A DNA stretch of 59,665 bases from Seison nebaliae (lineage: Eukaryota > Rotifera > Pararotatoria > Seisonacea > Seisonidae). The notes beneath the pieces are model-generated. The model ran no database searches and was not told where the DNA came from. It worked only from the letters and a program-made list of their open reading frames with translations. Below are positions 22,908-37,406 of the stretch, piece after piece. How positions within the stretch are numbered: position 1 is the first letter of the stretch; each line of letters starts with the position of its first letter. The stretch spans positions 1-59,665 of the forward strand of contig JALJEE010002881.1 of NCBI GenBank assembly GCA_023231475.1, given 5' to 3'. The position numbers were made by a program, and so were the translations under genes.

Positions 22908-25900
22908 ATGGACGGTAATGGTGACGGTTTCGAATCACGAGACATTCGTGTTTTAGAAACAGCTGAAGATATTCAAGCTCGACGTGAACAAGTCCTCAAC
23001 AAATATGAGGAGACACAGAAGACGGCGGAATTGCGACATCGCAAATTATTGGAAGCACGAGAATATCAATATTGGCATCGGGATACTGATGAATTGGAGG
23101 CATGGATTCGAGAGCAGATTCATTCGTTAGAAATTGCTGCGAATGCGTCTTATTTGGGTGAGGAGAGTAGTAGTAATATGCAGGCTCGTTTGAAAAAACA
23201 TGAAATTCTGATGAATGAAGTGAATTGTCGAGAAGAGGAATTGATTAAATTCGATAAACAATCAATTGATATTGGTGATCGAGCACCTTATCTTCAACAG
23301 AATTTGGAGACACGTATGAATACGTTGAAGGAGTTGTGGGAATTGTTGAAACAACAATTATTGGAACGTGAACATTTATTGAAATCAGCAATGCAATATG
23401 TGAATTGGGTAAGAGAAGTGGAAGATTTCCTTCGATGGATCAACGAAAAAGAAGATTCTTTCAATGAATTAGAAGCGAAATTAAATACGTCATCATTGGA
23501 ACAAGTGCCACATTGGAATCGTAAGATTGAATTGATTGTTAAAGAAGTTGAGAATAAAAAATATCAATTAGATGCATTGTTTGCAGAGAGTGATGAGATT
23601 GTGAAAGTGAACGCAATTTATGATGATCGAGTACAAGCGAAACAATTGGAGATTCGAGAAGCATGGATTAGTCTCAATGATTTGAGTACAAAACGACAAC
23701 GGCGAATGTTCGATTCGCGTTATGTGCAGAAAGCAGCGAAAGATATCGATGACATTATGGAATGGATGAATGAGAAGAAAAAAATTTTCAATGCAACAGA
23801 ATTACCAGATGTTGATAAATCTGATCTCGCCACTATCCAAGGTCAACAACGACGACATGAAGTGATGGAACGAGATTTGAGTTCGATGTTTGAAAAATGT
23901 GGGAAATTGGGCGATGAAGTTGATCGTGCAAATCAGACGGTTGATGGTGAGAAGACGACGGAAGGACGAGAACGAAGTGAACAATGTAAACAATTGGGAG
24001 AGAAATTGCAGAATTTGGATAATTTGATGAATGAGTTCAAAGGATCTGCTGATGAACGAAAGAAAATGTTGAATGATATTTTCAATTATATCAAATTTAA
24101 AAATGACACATATAATACAACGATGAGATATAATGGAATGTTGAGGAATATGGAACAAGATACGGAAAGTGAAAATAAACGAAATGATCTCGATGTAATG
24201 GATGATGAGTATAAAGATCTAGTATTGGATATTGTGACAGTGGAGATGCAAATCGAACGTCATTGTGAGAATAGAAGTGCATTAAATAATCAAAAGGAAT
24301 TAGCAGATGAAATTATCAATGATGGTGAGAAAATGATTGAGAATGATCATTTTAAAAGTGAAGAAATTCGAGATGATTTGGATAAATTTAAAGAGATTAT
24401 GGATAATTGTGAACGTGTTTGGGCAGAAAAGGAAGCCATTTATTCTACTAATATGGATGCAGCATTTCGAGTGAAAGATTTCGAATCAATGGAAGCTTTC
24501 CTTCGTAAACATGAGGGAGCACTTCAATCCAAGAATTATGGTAATACATTAGAACAATGTGAGATTTTCATTCGAAAACATGAAGAGATAGAAAAATGGA
24601 TTGAACAAAGTCATCAAACGATGGAAAAAAAGAAAGAGGAATTTATGGGGAATGAACCATATTATTTGGGGAAATATATTGAGAATCGATTTCATTTAGT
24701 TTTTGCTAATTTCGGTCGAATTGTAGAATTGGCGAAAGTGAGAGGTGAAAGATTGAAAGAGCAAAGAAAACTTCATTTGTTTGAGAAAGACAATGAAGAA
24801 TTATTGGCATGGCTTCGTGAGAAATTGGCATATGCGAAATCAGATGAACGAATCACATCAGATGGTCAGAATTTACAAGTGAAAATTCAAAAATATCAGA
24901 ATGTTGAAGCGGAATTCAATGCAAGTGAATCACATTATGAATCGTTGAAGAAAGATGGAATTGAAATGATTGAAGGGAAACATTTCGCTTCAGAATTAAT
25001 CGAGAAACAATTATCAGTTGTAGATGATACATGGGATAAATTGAAATTGGCAATGGAAAAACGATCGAAACGATTATCTGATGCAATTACAAATCGATCA
25101 ATCAATCGATCAATGGAAGATGTAGAAATTTGGATTCGAGAAACAGAAGCTCAATTGAAAGCAGAAGATACAGGACGAGATTTAAAAGGAGTTCAAGCAC
25201 TTATTAAACGTGTCAATGCGATTAGTGAAGAAGTGGAAGCATATGGATCAATGATCAAAACATTGAATGATCGTTGTCAATCAGCAATTGATGATCATCA
25301 TTATGATTCGGAGAATTTAGAACGACGAAGAAAAGATTTAAATGAGAGATATAAACGATTATCAGTTCCGTTAGAGAAACGTCATAAATTGTTAGATGAG
25401 GCAAAAGATCTTCATCAACTTTATCGTAATATTGAAACGGAAGAAGCATGGATTCGTCAGAAACATCCGTTAATTTTAGGACCATTATTACGTGGACGAA
25501 ATCTCTCCACACTTAACAATTTCCGTACACGTCACATTCAGTTTCAGAATGAATTGTCATCACATGAACCAAAATATCGTGAAGTGGAAAATGCAGCGAT
25601 GGATATGATTAATGAGAATCATTGGGGAAAGGATGATATAAAATATCGTATAAATCATTTAGAAGAAGAAATGGATATATTAAAACGGAATGCTTTAGGA
25701 CGTCGACATGATTTAGATTGTGCTATCTCAGAAAGAGAATATATGAATGAAGCAGATGAAAGTGAAACTTGGATTAATGAAAAGATGCCATTAGTATCGA
25801 GTGGAGATTGTGGTCGTGATGAAGATTCGGCAACAGCATTATTAAGGAAACATGTGGCATTAATGAATGATATTGAAGCATTTTCCAAACGGATAAATAT

Positions 25901-28900
25901 GTTAGAAGAGGAAGCAAAACGTTATCAGACATTAAAGAATCGTTATAATAATTGCACAATTTCTTCTGCACCATTGAAAAGAAAAGAGCAATATGTGATG
26001 TGCAAAGGTGTTTTTGATGCGAAACAAACTCGAGAATTATCAATGAAAAATGGTCAACGTGGTATACTTTTGTATGAGATTAATGCCGAATGGTGGAATA
26101 TCGAATCAGATGGTTGTGAAGGATTTGTACCAAGTGAATATCTTCATATATTGACATCGGCTGAAATCGAGAAAGAAGAGAATATGAGAAAAGAAGAAGA
26201 GAAATGTGTGGAAACAAAACAGAATGAATTGGAGAGTAATTATAAGAAGTTGGCGGAATTGGCAGAAGAAAGAAAAGAAAAATTACAACAAGCATGTGAC
26301 ACTCATAAATTGGTACGAGAAGCAGCAGATTTGTTAATGTGGATGGATGATCATGGAAAAATGATGAGTGAAGTCGATAATCAAAATCGAATGATGAAAA
26401 AAGAATCGGAACAACTTCAACAAACTCAACAACCATCAATCGTCGTGGAAGATGGTGAGGAAATAGATTATTCGGAAGAGAAGACTCGAGTTCCTGATGA
26501 TTCTCCTCTTCCATCAACCATCATCGAAGAATGTGAAGATGATGTGAAGAATAAACAGAAACAATTTGATGATTTTAAGAAAGATTTGAAAGTGACGGAA
26601 AGTCGAATTCAAGAATTAAACGTTCTTTACGGAACATTAATTAAAACAGGACGACAAGAAGAAGCGGATATTGTTGGAGAGACGATGGGAAAAATGAATG
26701 TAAAATGGAATGATTTGAAGAAAGAGGCGGATAGTAGAGAAGCGGAATTGAAGAGTGCACACGAAGTGCAACATTTCATGAGAGATTGTAATGAGACAAT
26801 CGAATGGGCGTTAGAGAAGAAACAACGTCTCGATACATCGAATCAAACTGAAGATATATCTGGTCTTCCTGTCGATTTGGCGAGTGCACAACGAGCACGT
26901 CGTCGCCATGATGGATTTGAGCGTGATTTGCGCGCATTAGGTGCACGAGTGAAGAATTTGGATATGGAATGTGATACACTTATTCGTCGACATCCTGAAC
27001 AACGACAAGCGATTGAAGGACGTCAAGAAGAGTTGGATAAGATTTGGATTGAATTAACAAAAGGATCAGATGTGCGGAAAATAAAATTGATCGATGTAGA
27101 ACAATATCAACAATTCAATGCAGATCTTCATGATTTATCGTCATGGATGGAAAGTATGTTACAACAAGTTAAATCGAAAGAAGTCGGTAATGATGTTGGA
27201 AGTAGTGAAGCGTTATTATCTCGTCATCAAGAATATCGTGTGGAAATCGATTCAAGAAATGCAGTAATTAATAAATTATTAGATATTGGACAACAATTAT
27301 TGGATAAAGAACATTATGAATCAGAACAAATTATGGAGAAGATGAAACAATTTCGTGAGATGAGAGAGGAAGTTCTTGATGAATGGAATAAACGTCGTGA
27401 AATATTAGATCAATCGGCTGAAGCTCATATGTTTTTGAGAGAAGTGGAAACGGCCAATCAATGGATGAGAGGACGTGAAAATCAATTGAATGCAGCAGAA
27501 ACTCCAATGGGAGTTGAAGCGGCAATTAAACGTCATGAAGATTTCGATCGTGCTATTAATGTTCAAGAGAAAAAAATCGAATCATTGAAAGCATTTTATG
27601 ATAGTTTGGTAAGTAAACCAAATCCAGATGTTGGAGAATGTCGTTCAGCGATGGAAGGTGTTATGAGACGATGGGAAGATTTAAAAAAGAAAATGTTAGA
27701 AAAGAGAGCACAATTGGGGGAATCGCAAACATTGCAAGATTTTAGTCGAGATGCTGATGAAATCGAAATGTGGTTAACAGAACGAATTCATCAAATATCT
27801 GGTGATATAACATCAAGAAATTTGGTGGATGTAGCGAGTAAACAACAAAAACAAAATGCATTTGAAGCTGAATTAGCTGCTAATTCAGAACGAGTGAAAG
27901 CAATTATTGATGTTGGAAAGAGATTGAAAGCAGCGGAGAAATGTGCTGGATTAGAAGACGAAGTTGAGAAACGTGTTTATTCCATTAAAGAACAATGGGA
28001 AGTTCTCCTTCAACGAAGTACTGAACGAACTTATCGATTGAGAGATATCGCTCGACAACAATCATTACATGCTGGAATTAAAGATATCGAATTCTGGTTA
28101 GGAGAAATTGAACAACAAATGAAATCATCGAGTGATGATTTCGGTCGTGATTTAACGTCAGTCAAAGGTCTGTTAAAGAAGCATCAACTCCTCCAGAATG
28201 ACATCATCAGTCATGATGAGAGTGTGAAAAATTTGAATGCAACAGCTGAATGTTTCATTAATCAAATTGATGAGGATAATAATCGAACAAAAGAGAAAGA
28301 ATTAGAAGCGGAAAAATTGAGAAGAGCTATCAATTCCATTAGTGATCGATATGAAAAAGTGAAAATTGAGGCAACGGAAGCATATAAACGATTAAGTGAA
28401 GCGAATCAATTACATCAATTTCTTCGTGATTTAAATGAAGAAGAACAATGGATTAAAGAGAAAGAGATCAGATTGAGATCGAATGAAGATACTGGTCGAG
28501 ATTTGGCTGCAACTGAGAATTTATATAAGAAACATCGTCGATTAATTACTGAGATTAAACGTCATGAAACTGGAGAAATAGAACAATTGAAGAAAGCAGC
28601 AGAAGAAGATAATATTTCTTCATCAGAAATAGCAAAAGCATTAAATGCAAAAGAACGATTTGATGATGTGATGAATCAATGGAATCGATTAGTTTTAGAA
28701 TTGACAATGAATCGAACAAATCGATTAGAAGATGCTCTTCATTATCAACAATGGTCATCACAAATGAATGAAGAATTGACATGGATTGGAGAGAAGAAAC
28801 ATATTCAAGCAGCTGAATTATCTGATGAGACTCATGGAACTGGAGATTCTTTAGCAACTGTTCAAGGTCTATTGAAGAAATTGGACGCTTTCCGTACTGA

Positions 28901-30980
28901 CTTCCAATTACATAAAGATCGTTGTGGTGAATTGGAGACATCAGGAAATGTTCTTATTGAATCTAATAATGAAAATAAACAATTGGTACAAGAAACAGTA
29001 GAGAAAGTGAATATCGATCTCGAACAATTATTAGTTCAAGCCAATAGTAAACAAATTAAATTGCAAGAGAATGCTGAATTCCTCGAATTCTTATGGAGAG
29101 CTGATGTTGTTGAGAATTGGATCGCTGAAAAGGAACTTCATGTTCGTGCTGATGATATTGATTCATTAAAGACATTATTATCATTAGAGAATGCTCTCTC
29201 TCGTCAAAATGTGTTCGAAGCGAGTTTAGTCGCATTTCTCAATGATGGAATTGCACAACTTGATACATTGAGAAAACAATTGATGAAAGGTGATGGTCAT
29301 TCACAACTTCCAGCAATCAAGAAACGTCATGAGGAAGTCATGTTACGATGGGAGAGATTATGTGATTCATCCGCTGATCGAAAACAACGATTAATTGATC
29401 GTCAACGTGAATTGAAACAAATCGAACAATTATTCTTAGATTTCGCACGTAAAGCATCATCATTCAATACATGGTTCGAAAATGCTGAAGAAGATTTGAC
29501 GGATCCGGTCCGTTGTAATTCCATTGATGAAATTAACACGTTAATCGATGTTCATAAAACATTCAAAGATTCATTGGATGATGCGAAATTAGATCTGAAT
29601 GAATTGGAGAAATTAGATGAAAGAGTCAAACAATTGAATATGGGACCTAATCCATACACCTGGTTCACTATGGAAACATTGAAGGATACATGGAAATCGT
29701 TAGAACGAGCTGTTGAAGAACGAGATCAAGAATTAGAATTGGAGAATACTCGTCAAATCGAAAACGATCAATATCGCAGGAAATTCGCTGAATATGCAAA
29801 TGCATTCCACTCTTGGCTAACGGAGACAAGGTTCAATTTCCATTCATTATAAATTCAAAATATTTTTTTTTTTTTCAGACAAAAAATTAGTATGACTAAT
29901 ATCGATCGAACATTAGAAGAAGAAAAGAATATGATCACCGTTCACTTTTCATTCTTTTCTCTTTCTCTCTCTCTAAATTAAATAATTTAAAAAAATGTTT
30001 TTTTCAGGCTTTGTCGAAGGAAATACGAGAACAACGAGCACAATTGAAAGAAATCGAAGATTTGGGATGTCGACTTGAAAGTCGATTAGTTCTCGACAAT
30101 CGTTATACTGAACATTCTGTACTTTCTTTAGTTCAAGTTCAAATTCTTTTTTACTCTCTTAATTAACATCACCTTTTTCCTTTTTCATTAAAGGCTTGGG
30201 ATCAATTGGATCAATTGAGTCGTCGTATGCAATACAATTTGGATCAACAGATTCAAGCTAAAAAGAAATCAGGAGTTTCTAATGAAACTTATCGAGAATT
30301 TGGAATTATGTTCAAAGTTCGTTTTATTTCTTCTACAAATAATTTCTCATTAAAAATATTTTTTCCTAATATACTGAAAATTTCTTCTCTAAAATTATTA
30401 TTTATATTATAAAATTTCTTCTTTTTTTTTAGCATTTCGACAAAGACAATGATGGTGCACTTGATCATACAGAATTTCGTGCATGTCTTTTAGCATTAGC
30501 TTATGAGTTGCCAATGGCTGAAGAGAATCAAACAGACACCGCTTTCAATGACATCATTCGAACAGTTGATCCACAAGGGTTCCTCTTCTTTCTTTCTTTT
30601 CTTCCTTCATTTTAACGTTCAACTGATTTGATAGTACTGGACATATCCATTTTAAGGATTATATGGAATTTATGGTATCGAGAGAAACGGAGAATGTATC
30701 GGGAATGGACGATGTACTTGGTGCATTCATGGCGTTAACAGAAAGTGGAGAACGGAAGGAATATATTACGAAAACGGAACTGATTCAAGTTTAAATTTTA
30801 AGTAAATTTGAAATTTTTCAATTTTTTCTCTTTTTTTTTTCTTTTTTCCAGAATCTGGTACCACATCAAGCTGAATTCTGTATAGAGAATATGCAACCAT
30901 TCAAGGATCAGTCGGGAAACGTTATTCCCGATTCGTTGGATTACGTAGAATTCACTCGATCACTCTTCACTCATTCATGA
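22908..30980 (+). CDS. Alpha-spectrin
   Basis: Seven exons, 22908-29830, 29879-29939, 30008-30118, 30194-30316, 30433-30578, 30635-30788 and 30852-30980, give 2548 residues (usual length about 2420-2470). The N-terminus (VLETAEDIQARREQVLNKY) is the partial repeat that pairs with beta-spectrin for tetramers. About 20 three-helix repeats follow, many with the RD...W signature (for example QHFMRDCNETIEWALEKK). A diverged SH3 domain sits at about residues 1026-1081: the ALYDY motif is degraded but WW and GFVPSEYL remain. An acidic, Gln-rich insert lies near residues 1165-1205. The C-terminus has AWDQLDQLSRRMQ, EF-hand 1 with a full loop (DKDNDGALDHTEF) and a weak EF-hand 2 (DPQGTGHIHF). Exon 1 is 6.9 kb and all six introns (48-116 nt) lie in the last 1.15 kb. 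Five of the six start GTT. It forms the submembrane skeleton with beta-spectrin and actin. Confidence 0.96.
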
Positions 30981-32180
30981 TAAAAATGAGAGAGAGAGAG
31001 AGATATTTCATCTCTAAATAAGAGAGAGATATAAACATGAAAAGAAAAAACTTTCTTGACCTTTTTTTTCCTATTTTCCTTTTGTACATCCAATTATCTC
31101 ATTTAGCAACCTTCTGACTTCTGTTCGTGCAAGAAATCACCAATTTGCTTTTTTTTGTCTTCAAAATATCGTCTCCTGAGAGAAGAAAGGAGAAGTTGAA
31201 CTCAAATTAGATTTGTGTGAAATTCGATTCTTTCGTCAAACCGATTGCTTCCTAAACTGAATGTTCTGCGATAGGAAAATCCGAATTTTCCTTCTATAAA
31301 TATTTTTATTTTCTGTTAATGATATAATTGAAATTTCTTTCATTTCTCATCAAATTATCATCTTCAATAATCTATGAGTTCGTTTGTTATTTTGTAGATT
31401 AGTAGATCTCTCCCAATCGCTTCTTATTTTCTTCATAGTCTTCCTCTCAAGACTATTTTTCTTTTCAGTTAACTCTACGATTTCCAATAAATTTAACATC
31501 TTTTATTCTTACTCAATTAATCTTTCTCCAAATTAATCAAACAACTTTATATTGTGAATTCATTTTCAACAAAGAGAAGAACTAAAAATTTATCTTTTTA
31601 AAACTATAAAAAATTTTAGTTCAAGTTTAATGAAATTTTCATGTACGATAGTACATTTGGTCTCATGGGTTATTACTACTTTCATTCGGACAATTCTACT
31701 CTCGTTTCTTACAAATTTTGGAAAGTTTTAACATATTACAATAAATTTACGCGACATATCTGAACAATCTTCTTATTCAAAATTCTAATTAAAGTGTAAT
31801 ATAAAACTGAAATAGTCATAGTTAAGTAGTTGATTTGAATGATTTGAATTGGAAAAAAGCGGGATTTATCTAGAAGAATTTATTTTAAATAAATTAAGGA
31901 TAAATTTAGAATAAATGGTTGAATATCCAAGTTCATAATTTCAACTATGTCAAACTTGAAAATAGTTACGAAACAGGACGAGGTAAAATAGAATTAGATT
32001 TATTAATATCTCTGTGAACGTTTCCAACAGAGCGATGGAAAGTGAACAATTTTTTTTTACTTGTAAAACGAATGGAAATGATATTTTTAATTATTATGCC
32101 GAGGAAGATATTCAAAATTTAAGTTTTATAAGAATTTATTTTAGAAGCGTGTTCAGAACGGAATCATAGTGAACGGTAAA
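30981..32180. other. Spacer between spectrin and MPP6
   Basis: AT-rich, 1.2 kb. The first part is spectrin 3' UTR with GAGAGA repeats. The last ~200 bp are the likely MPP6 promoter and 5' UTR. No coding region is supported on either strand. Confidence 0.5.
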
Positions 32181-32788
32181 ATGTCTAACAATTCGTTGAG
32201 TCAAAATTTGCTCCAAATGAAGTTCATGAAGAACTCGGAGAGAGCGGCAACTTTGCGCAGTGACACATTAGACAAAGAATGTAATTTGGAGAATAAATGG
32301 TATATAATTCCAAATAAGACAGTGAAGAGATTAATTAACGAATCGTTATTTTTCATTCTTGAATGACGATTGAATAATTATAATTGAAGTGGAAAGAGAA
32401 TTTGTCGTTCGAAAGACTCATCAGAAGTGGATGACATTGCTGCTGATTTATATGGACGTCGGTCGTTTGGTGGCTACAATCATCAATTGGAAGTTATTTT
32501 ATTGTTAATTTTATTAATTTCATTTTAATTTGTACTCTTCAGTCATATCGACGACAATTGGCAGAACAAAGATATGATTTGATACTGACTGATCATGTAA
32601 TCTGCCAATTGACCATGGAGAAGAAGGAAAAAGAAGAAAATATTCAACTTGAAGAAATGGAGCAAGCGGATATCTTTACTGGAATATTTGACGAAAATCC
32701 AACTAAAATTGGGAAAAGAGTGAAATTGTTAGATACTCCATCTACTTCGAAGAGTGGGAAAGAGAGAAAACGAAGGAAAAATTTTTAG
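32181..32788 (+). CDS. MPHOSPH6: M-phase phosphoprotein 6 (exosome cofactor MPP6)
   Basis: Three exons, 32181-32344, 32390-32492 and 32543-32788, give 170 residues. The N-terminus SLSQNLLQMKFMKNSE matches the MPP6 signature (LSKNLLRMKFMQR). ENKWYIIPNKTVKRLI follows the family's HWYLDLPELK region. Exon 2 carries DLYGRRSFGGYN, matching LLYGRMSFRGFN. The C-terminus is basic (KSGKERKRRKNF). MPP6 recruits the Mtr4 helicase to the nuclear RNA exosome for 5.8S rRNA maturation and nuclear decay. Both introns (45 and 50 nt) start GTTATT. Without splicing the first, the frame stops before the second conserved motif, which is strong evidence for that GTT donor. Confidence 0.9.
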
Positions 32789-32963
32789 GATTTAAGCCTC
32801 TCACATTCAAATTTCCAACAACAACAGTAATGTTAGGAATTGAATTTTAACATTCAATTCAAAGTTCAATTTGCTGTTGTAGTTTCGTGTGAAGAATGAG
32901 CAAGAATTCCTCTCAATTAATGGAGTGTCAATATACACGTTCCCTATAGTGAAAGAAATTGCC

Positions 32964-35900
32964 ATGATTTTCCCATTTTTCAATTGGTTGATTGATGGGG
33001 AAGCTGAAGCGATCGATCGGATCATTTTCTCAGTTTTTAAACAAATAAAATATGAATTCTTTATTTTGAACTCTCTCTTCCTCTTCCTTCTTCTCTTCTC
33101 CTCTTTTCCACTCTCCTTATTGTTAGTGGGTTGTTTGTTGATGGGAGTGGTGGTGAATCTCCGACAGAATGTGGAGAATGACCACGATTTCCGTTTCGAC
33201 GAATATGAAGGAATTATTGATCAATTCTCGAATGATTCCACTCCGTATCAATCGAATGTCAAATCATTCATCATTTCGAATAGAAGTCGACGAAGACGAT
33301 GGATGAAAAGTATCGAAGTAAAGAGGAAAAAAGAGGCGAAAGATTCAGAATTAGATCTCGAAATCGAACGATTCAAATTATGTCTCTTCAACAATTATTT
33401 AAGAAGTTGGTATGAGGAATATATTGATGGAGATGAAGAATCGTTGGAGGAATTGAAAGAATTAATTTTTCAAAAAATCGATCGAATTCTTAACATTCTC
33501 TATTATCAATCATTGAAAGTTGATTGGAATGAATTGTTCGGTAGACGATTTGTCGAGATCTTCTGTCAACATATTCAATTATATAAAGCGTCAAGATTTG
33601 ATGCTGAACGTTTCGTATTGAATGAGAAAGAAATGAAAGAATTCGAATTGAATGAAGATGAATTGAATTATATTAATCGATTTATTAATAATCCGACAAT
33701 CGGAATCGAAACTCGATATACCATTTATCGATTCTTCCAGCTCGAGAATGAGATCGGTTCCGATCATAAAGAGAAGAAGAAGAAGAAGAAGAAGAATGAG
33801 AATGAGAATTTAACAAATTCACATCAATTCATTTTGAATAATTTGGAGAATCGTCGGAATTATCTTCGAGATTTGGTGGATGTTCTCCTCGTTCAATTGG
33901 TGGGTGAAACGTCGAATTATTTGAATCGTTTATTATTGAGAGAATGTTTAGTTGAGTTTGGAATATCTCGAACGATCGATTATGTTTCCACTTCTGATTT
34001 CATCAATCGATTAATTCTTTATTTCACTCAAAATATTCCATTATCACCAGAAATTATGGTGCAGATCATTCAATTAATTGGACCAGCACCTTGTTCAATC
34101 GCTGGTGGTCATCGAACTGCTTATATTGAACAAATACCATCAATCGTTATCGATGATATTAACAATAATAATAGTCAACAACAACAAAGAAAATTAGAAT
34201 ATAATCAATCGATAAAAGATGGAAAAAAATGGAAAGAAGAAAAATCATCAAATAATCGTGATAATTCACCCGATACTCTCCCAACTTCCAATAGTACGTC
34301 GTCAATAACGGTGAATAGTTCGAATTCAGAACAATTGAGAAAGAAAGTTAATTTGAAATCATCAATTTATACGAATGCTTCCAGACCTTTACATCATAAT
34401 CAAACCGATGAATTATTATTATTTCGTGAAGCGGTTCGTCGTGAATTGTATGATTTGACGGAAATTAGTAAATCAAATTGTTTAAAGAAAGCTGAATTAC
34501 AACAAACAAATCAACAAATCCGATCATTACAATATGTCGATCGATTAATCAATAATCGATTAGGATATGTCGGAAAATTCTTATCTAAATCGGAAATGAA
34601 TCAACTCAATGAAGAACAAGACAAATTTGACGAGATTGAAGAAGAGGAATTGGAGAATGTGGATTTGACGGATGCGGAATTATGTCGACAAAAACGGAAA
34701 GATGATTTGGAAGCAAAAAAATTTACTTTGAGTCAAATAATCGAAAATTCGAATCGACTCAAATCCTTCAATAATTTCCTTGCTCAACATTCGGATCGTC
34801 ATCGATATTTGGATTTCTTCACACAAATCATTTCGTTGAAACGATCCATCGAGTCTGCTCGAATTCAATTGGGAGCGACTCGGTCATACATTCCATTTAA
34901 TAATACCGGTCCCTCTTTCTCCATCAATCAGACATTTCGTGAATTAGGCAATTCATATAAGACCATCGTTTTCAAATTGCAAATGGAGAAGAAAGTGAAG
35001 AAGGAAGTGCAACATTTGCGCACAATCGCTTTCTCGATTTTCGCTGAATATTTGTTGATGGATAATGAAAAGATTGAATCAGAGAATGAATTTGTTTATC
35101 GAAAGAAATATCTTATTTATAAATTAAATAATGTTTTAATTCGAGAGACTCATGATGAAATCGAATCAGCTGAAACATTAGAAGAATTATCAGAAGCATT
35201 CGATCTACTTCATCATCAATTGAGGAGTATTTTAGAATCAAATAATTTTCTCAAATTATTTCATTTGTCGAAAGAACATGAGGAATTAGTAAATGAATTA
35301 AAATATCAACGTGAATTAGATGATTGTAAAAAGAGTCAATTAAGTGATGAATCGACATCAATCGCTTATGCTCATGGTCAATTTCAAATTCATTCGAAAA
35401 TTACTCATTGGGAAATGATTCCAAATCAATTATCATTAGAATCTCCATCAGCTTTCTCTAATACTAATGGTCATATGATGACTAATGAAAATAAACGTTT
35501 TTCATTCGAATCATTAAAAACTGATGATGATTCATCATTAAGAATTGGTGATGAGAATATATTGGAGAATGATGATTCGATAAATGATTCTTTTCAATTT
35601 GAACGATCATCAACTAGTTCATGTTTAGTTGATGAATTGAATGAAATGAATCAATCACCACAAACATCAATGAAAAATCATAATAATAATAACAACAACA
35701 ACAACATGTTATCAAGTGCAACATTACCATCATCATCGACGATGTCATCTGATTGTCATTGTGTTTATTGGATGGATATACAATGTGTGATGGATGATGA
35801 TATTGATACATGGAGAGTAGCTAGAAGATATAATCAATTTCATGATCTTCATATAACGATTAAGAAGAAATATCCGTTAATGGTTGATTTGCCATTTCCA

Positions 35901-36324
35901 TCCAAACGTATTATTAATAATACGTCTCATAAATTTCTTGAGAAACGAATGAAATTATTAAACATTTATCTCCAATATCTTTTCAAAGCGGATTGGCATC
36001 GTCTTTATCCTGATCTCAAATTTGTTCTCCGATCCTTTTTCGACATCAACGGTTATAGTGAAGAACGAAATCAATTGAATCGTAACTTCGATTTTATGGT
36101 GAAAAGTTCGTTCGAACGTATGAAATCATTCGCTACTCAATATGTCGATTATGGTGGTCGATTGTTGGAGAACACGTTTAATAATGACGATTTCATTCTA
36201 CCATCATTAACAGCTCAACAATCCAATACTAACAATGTCTCGTCATCATCATCGCCTATAGTTAAATGGAATGAAAATGACAATAATAACAATAATAACA
36301 ATAACAATAACAATAACAATAATG

Positions 36325-36355
<31 letters not shown>

Positions 36356-37406
36356 GAGTGATATAGAAACATTTTCGATGAATGAGAAACGTATTGAAGT
36401 GAAATCTGATATTTCCTTACCAGTTATCGGTTCCAATGTCGAGAGATCAGTAGCAATGGTTATTCTCTTATTAGAATGTGTGTTCGATGTGAATACGAAT
36501 CGTGAACCATTAATTCGTCGTGTAATGTATTCTGCAGTGAAAGAGATGTTGAAAAGATTGATGAAATTTTCTCTTCATCGTCAAGTTATGAATTTGATTC
36601 AATCGTCATTTTCCGTCGCTACGATGGCGTCAATTCTTCTTCGAATTCGTGAATCACTTTCTGATAATCCGACAACTTCATCTCCCGTCACTAATGACGA
36701 AAAGAAAGAGAAGATTTTAGACGAATTCATTCAACAGAATAATGTTGAGGAACAACGTCAAATGATTCATCGTCGATTAGTTGCACGTGCATATTTGTTG
36801 CAACTTCTTCCTGATCAATTAGATCAACCGCTCGGTAAAGATATTACTCGAAGTGGAATATTACGTCTCTTCGATATGATACAATGTGATGAATTGAATC
36901 GTCGTTTCGTTCTTATTTTTTTTGAAGAAATCTTCTCTTTTCTCTTTCCTTCTTCCACTCACAAATGTTTCAATCTCATTCTTATGTGTCGTCAATTGAG
37001 TGATTATTCTCGTATTCCACATCTCTCCAAATTCATCCATACTAAAACATCAAATAATCATCTTAATAATGATGTAAAAAAAGAGATGGGACAATCGATA
37101 TCATGTGAAGAAACAATAAATGATATCACTCAAAATCATCAAGACAATATTGACAACGATTCGGACGAAGATATTCGAATTAAAATCGACGATAAAGAAA
37201 CTTCCAAAATTAATATGATTGAAAATCCGTATAAGGCCAGATATGGTGTTATGGAAGTGTTGTTGACAATGCAAGAATTGAGATATAAGAAAGAGAAGAA
37301 AAAGAAGAATATTCCTTTATCTCCCATCACTTCCAACACTTCAATCCAACTCACTACTAACCGAACAACAAAGAATCCATTTGTAATTCATTCCAATCAG
37401 AATTAG
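32964..37406 (+). CDS. Sorting nexin with PXA-RGS-PX-nexin C (SNX13/25 type)
   Basis: Intronless, 1480 residues from the first ATG in frame. The order is: hydrophobic N-terminal hairpin (FFILNSLFLFLLLF and LLLVGCLLMGVVV), as in ER-anchored SNX13/14/19/25; PXA domain (about 120-380), ending with LLLRECLVEFGI...STSDFINRLIL; RGS-like domain (about 585-700, FTLSQIIENSNRLKSFNNFL); coiled segment; PX domain (about 930-1040, with WRVARRYNQFHDLH, PFPSKR and HKFLEKRMKLLNIYLQ); C-terminal nexin domain (about 1290-1390, SGILRLFDMIQCDELNRRF). The PX keeps the RRYNQF and K/R patches of the fold, so phosphoinositide binding is possible. Asn/Asp runs from AAC/AAT repeats lie near 36270-36350. Family members tether ER to endosomes or lipid droplets. 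Which paralogue it is cannot be settled by eye. It starts only 175 bp after the MPP6 stop. Confidence 0.88.

Noticed and set aside
36215-36436. Minus-strand poly-Leu frame in the sorting nexin
   Set aside because: Antisense of the Asn/Asp run in the sorting nexin gene; repeat artefact.
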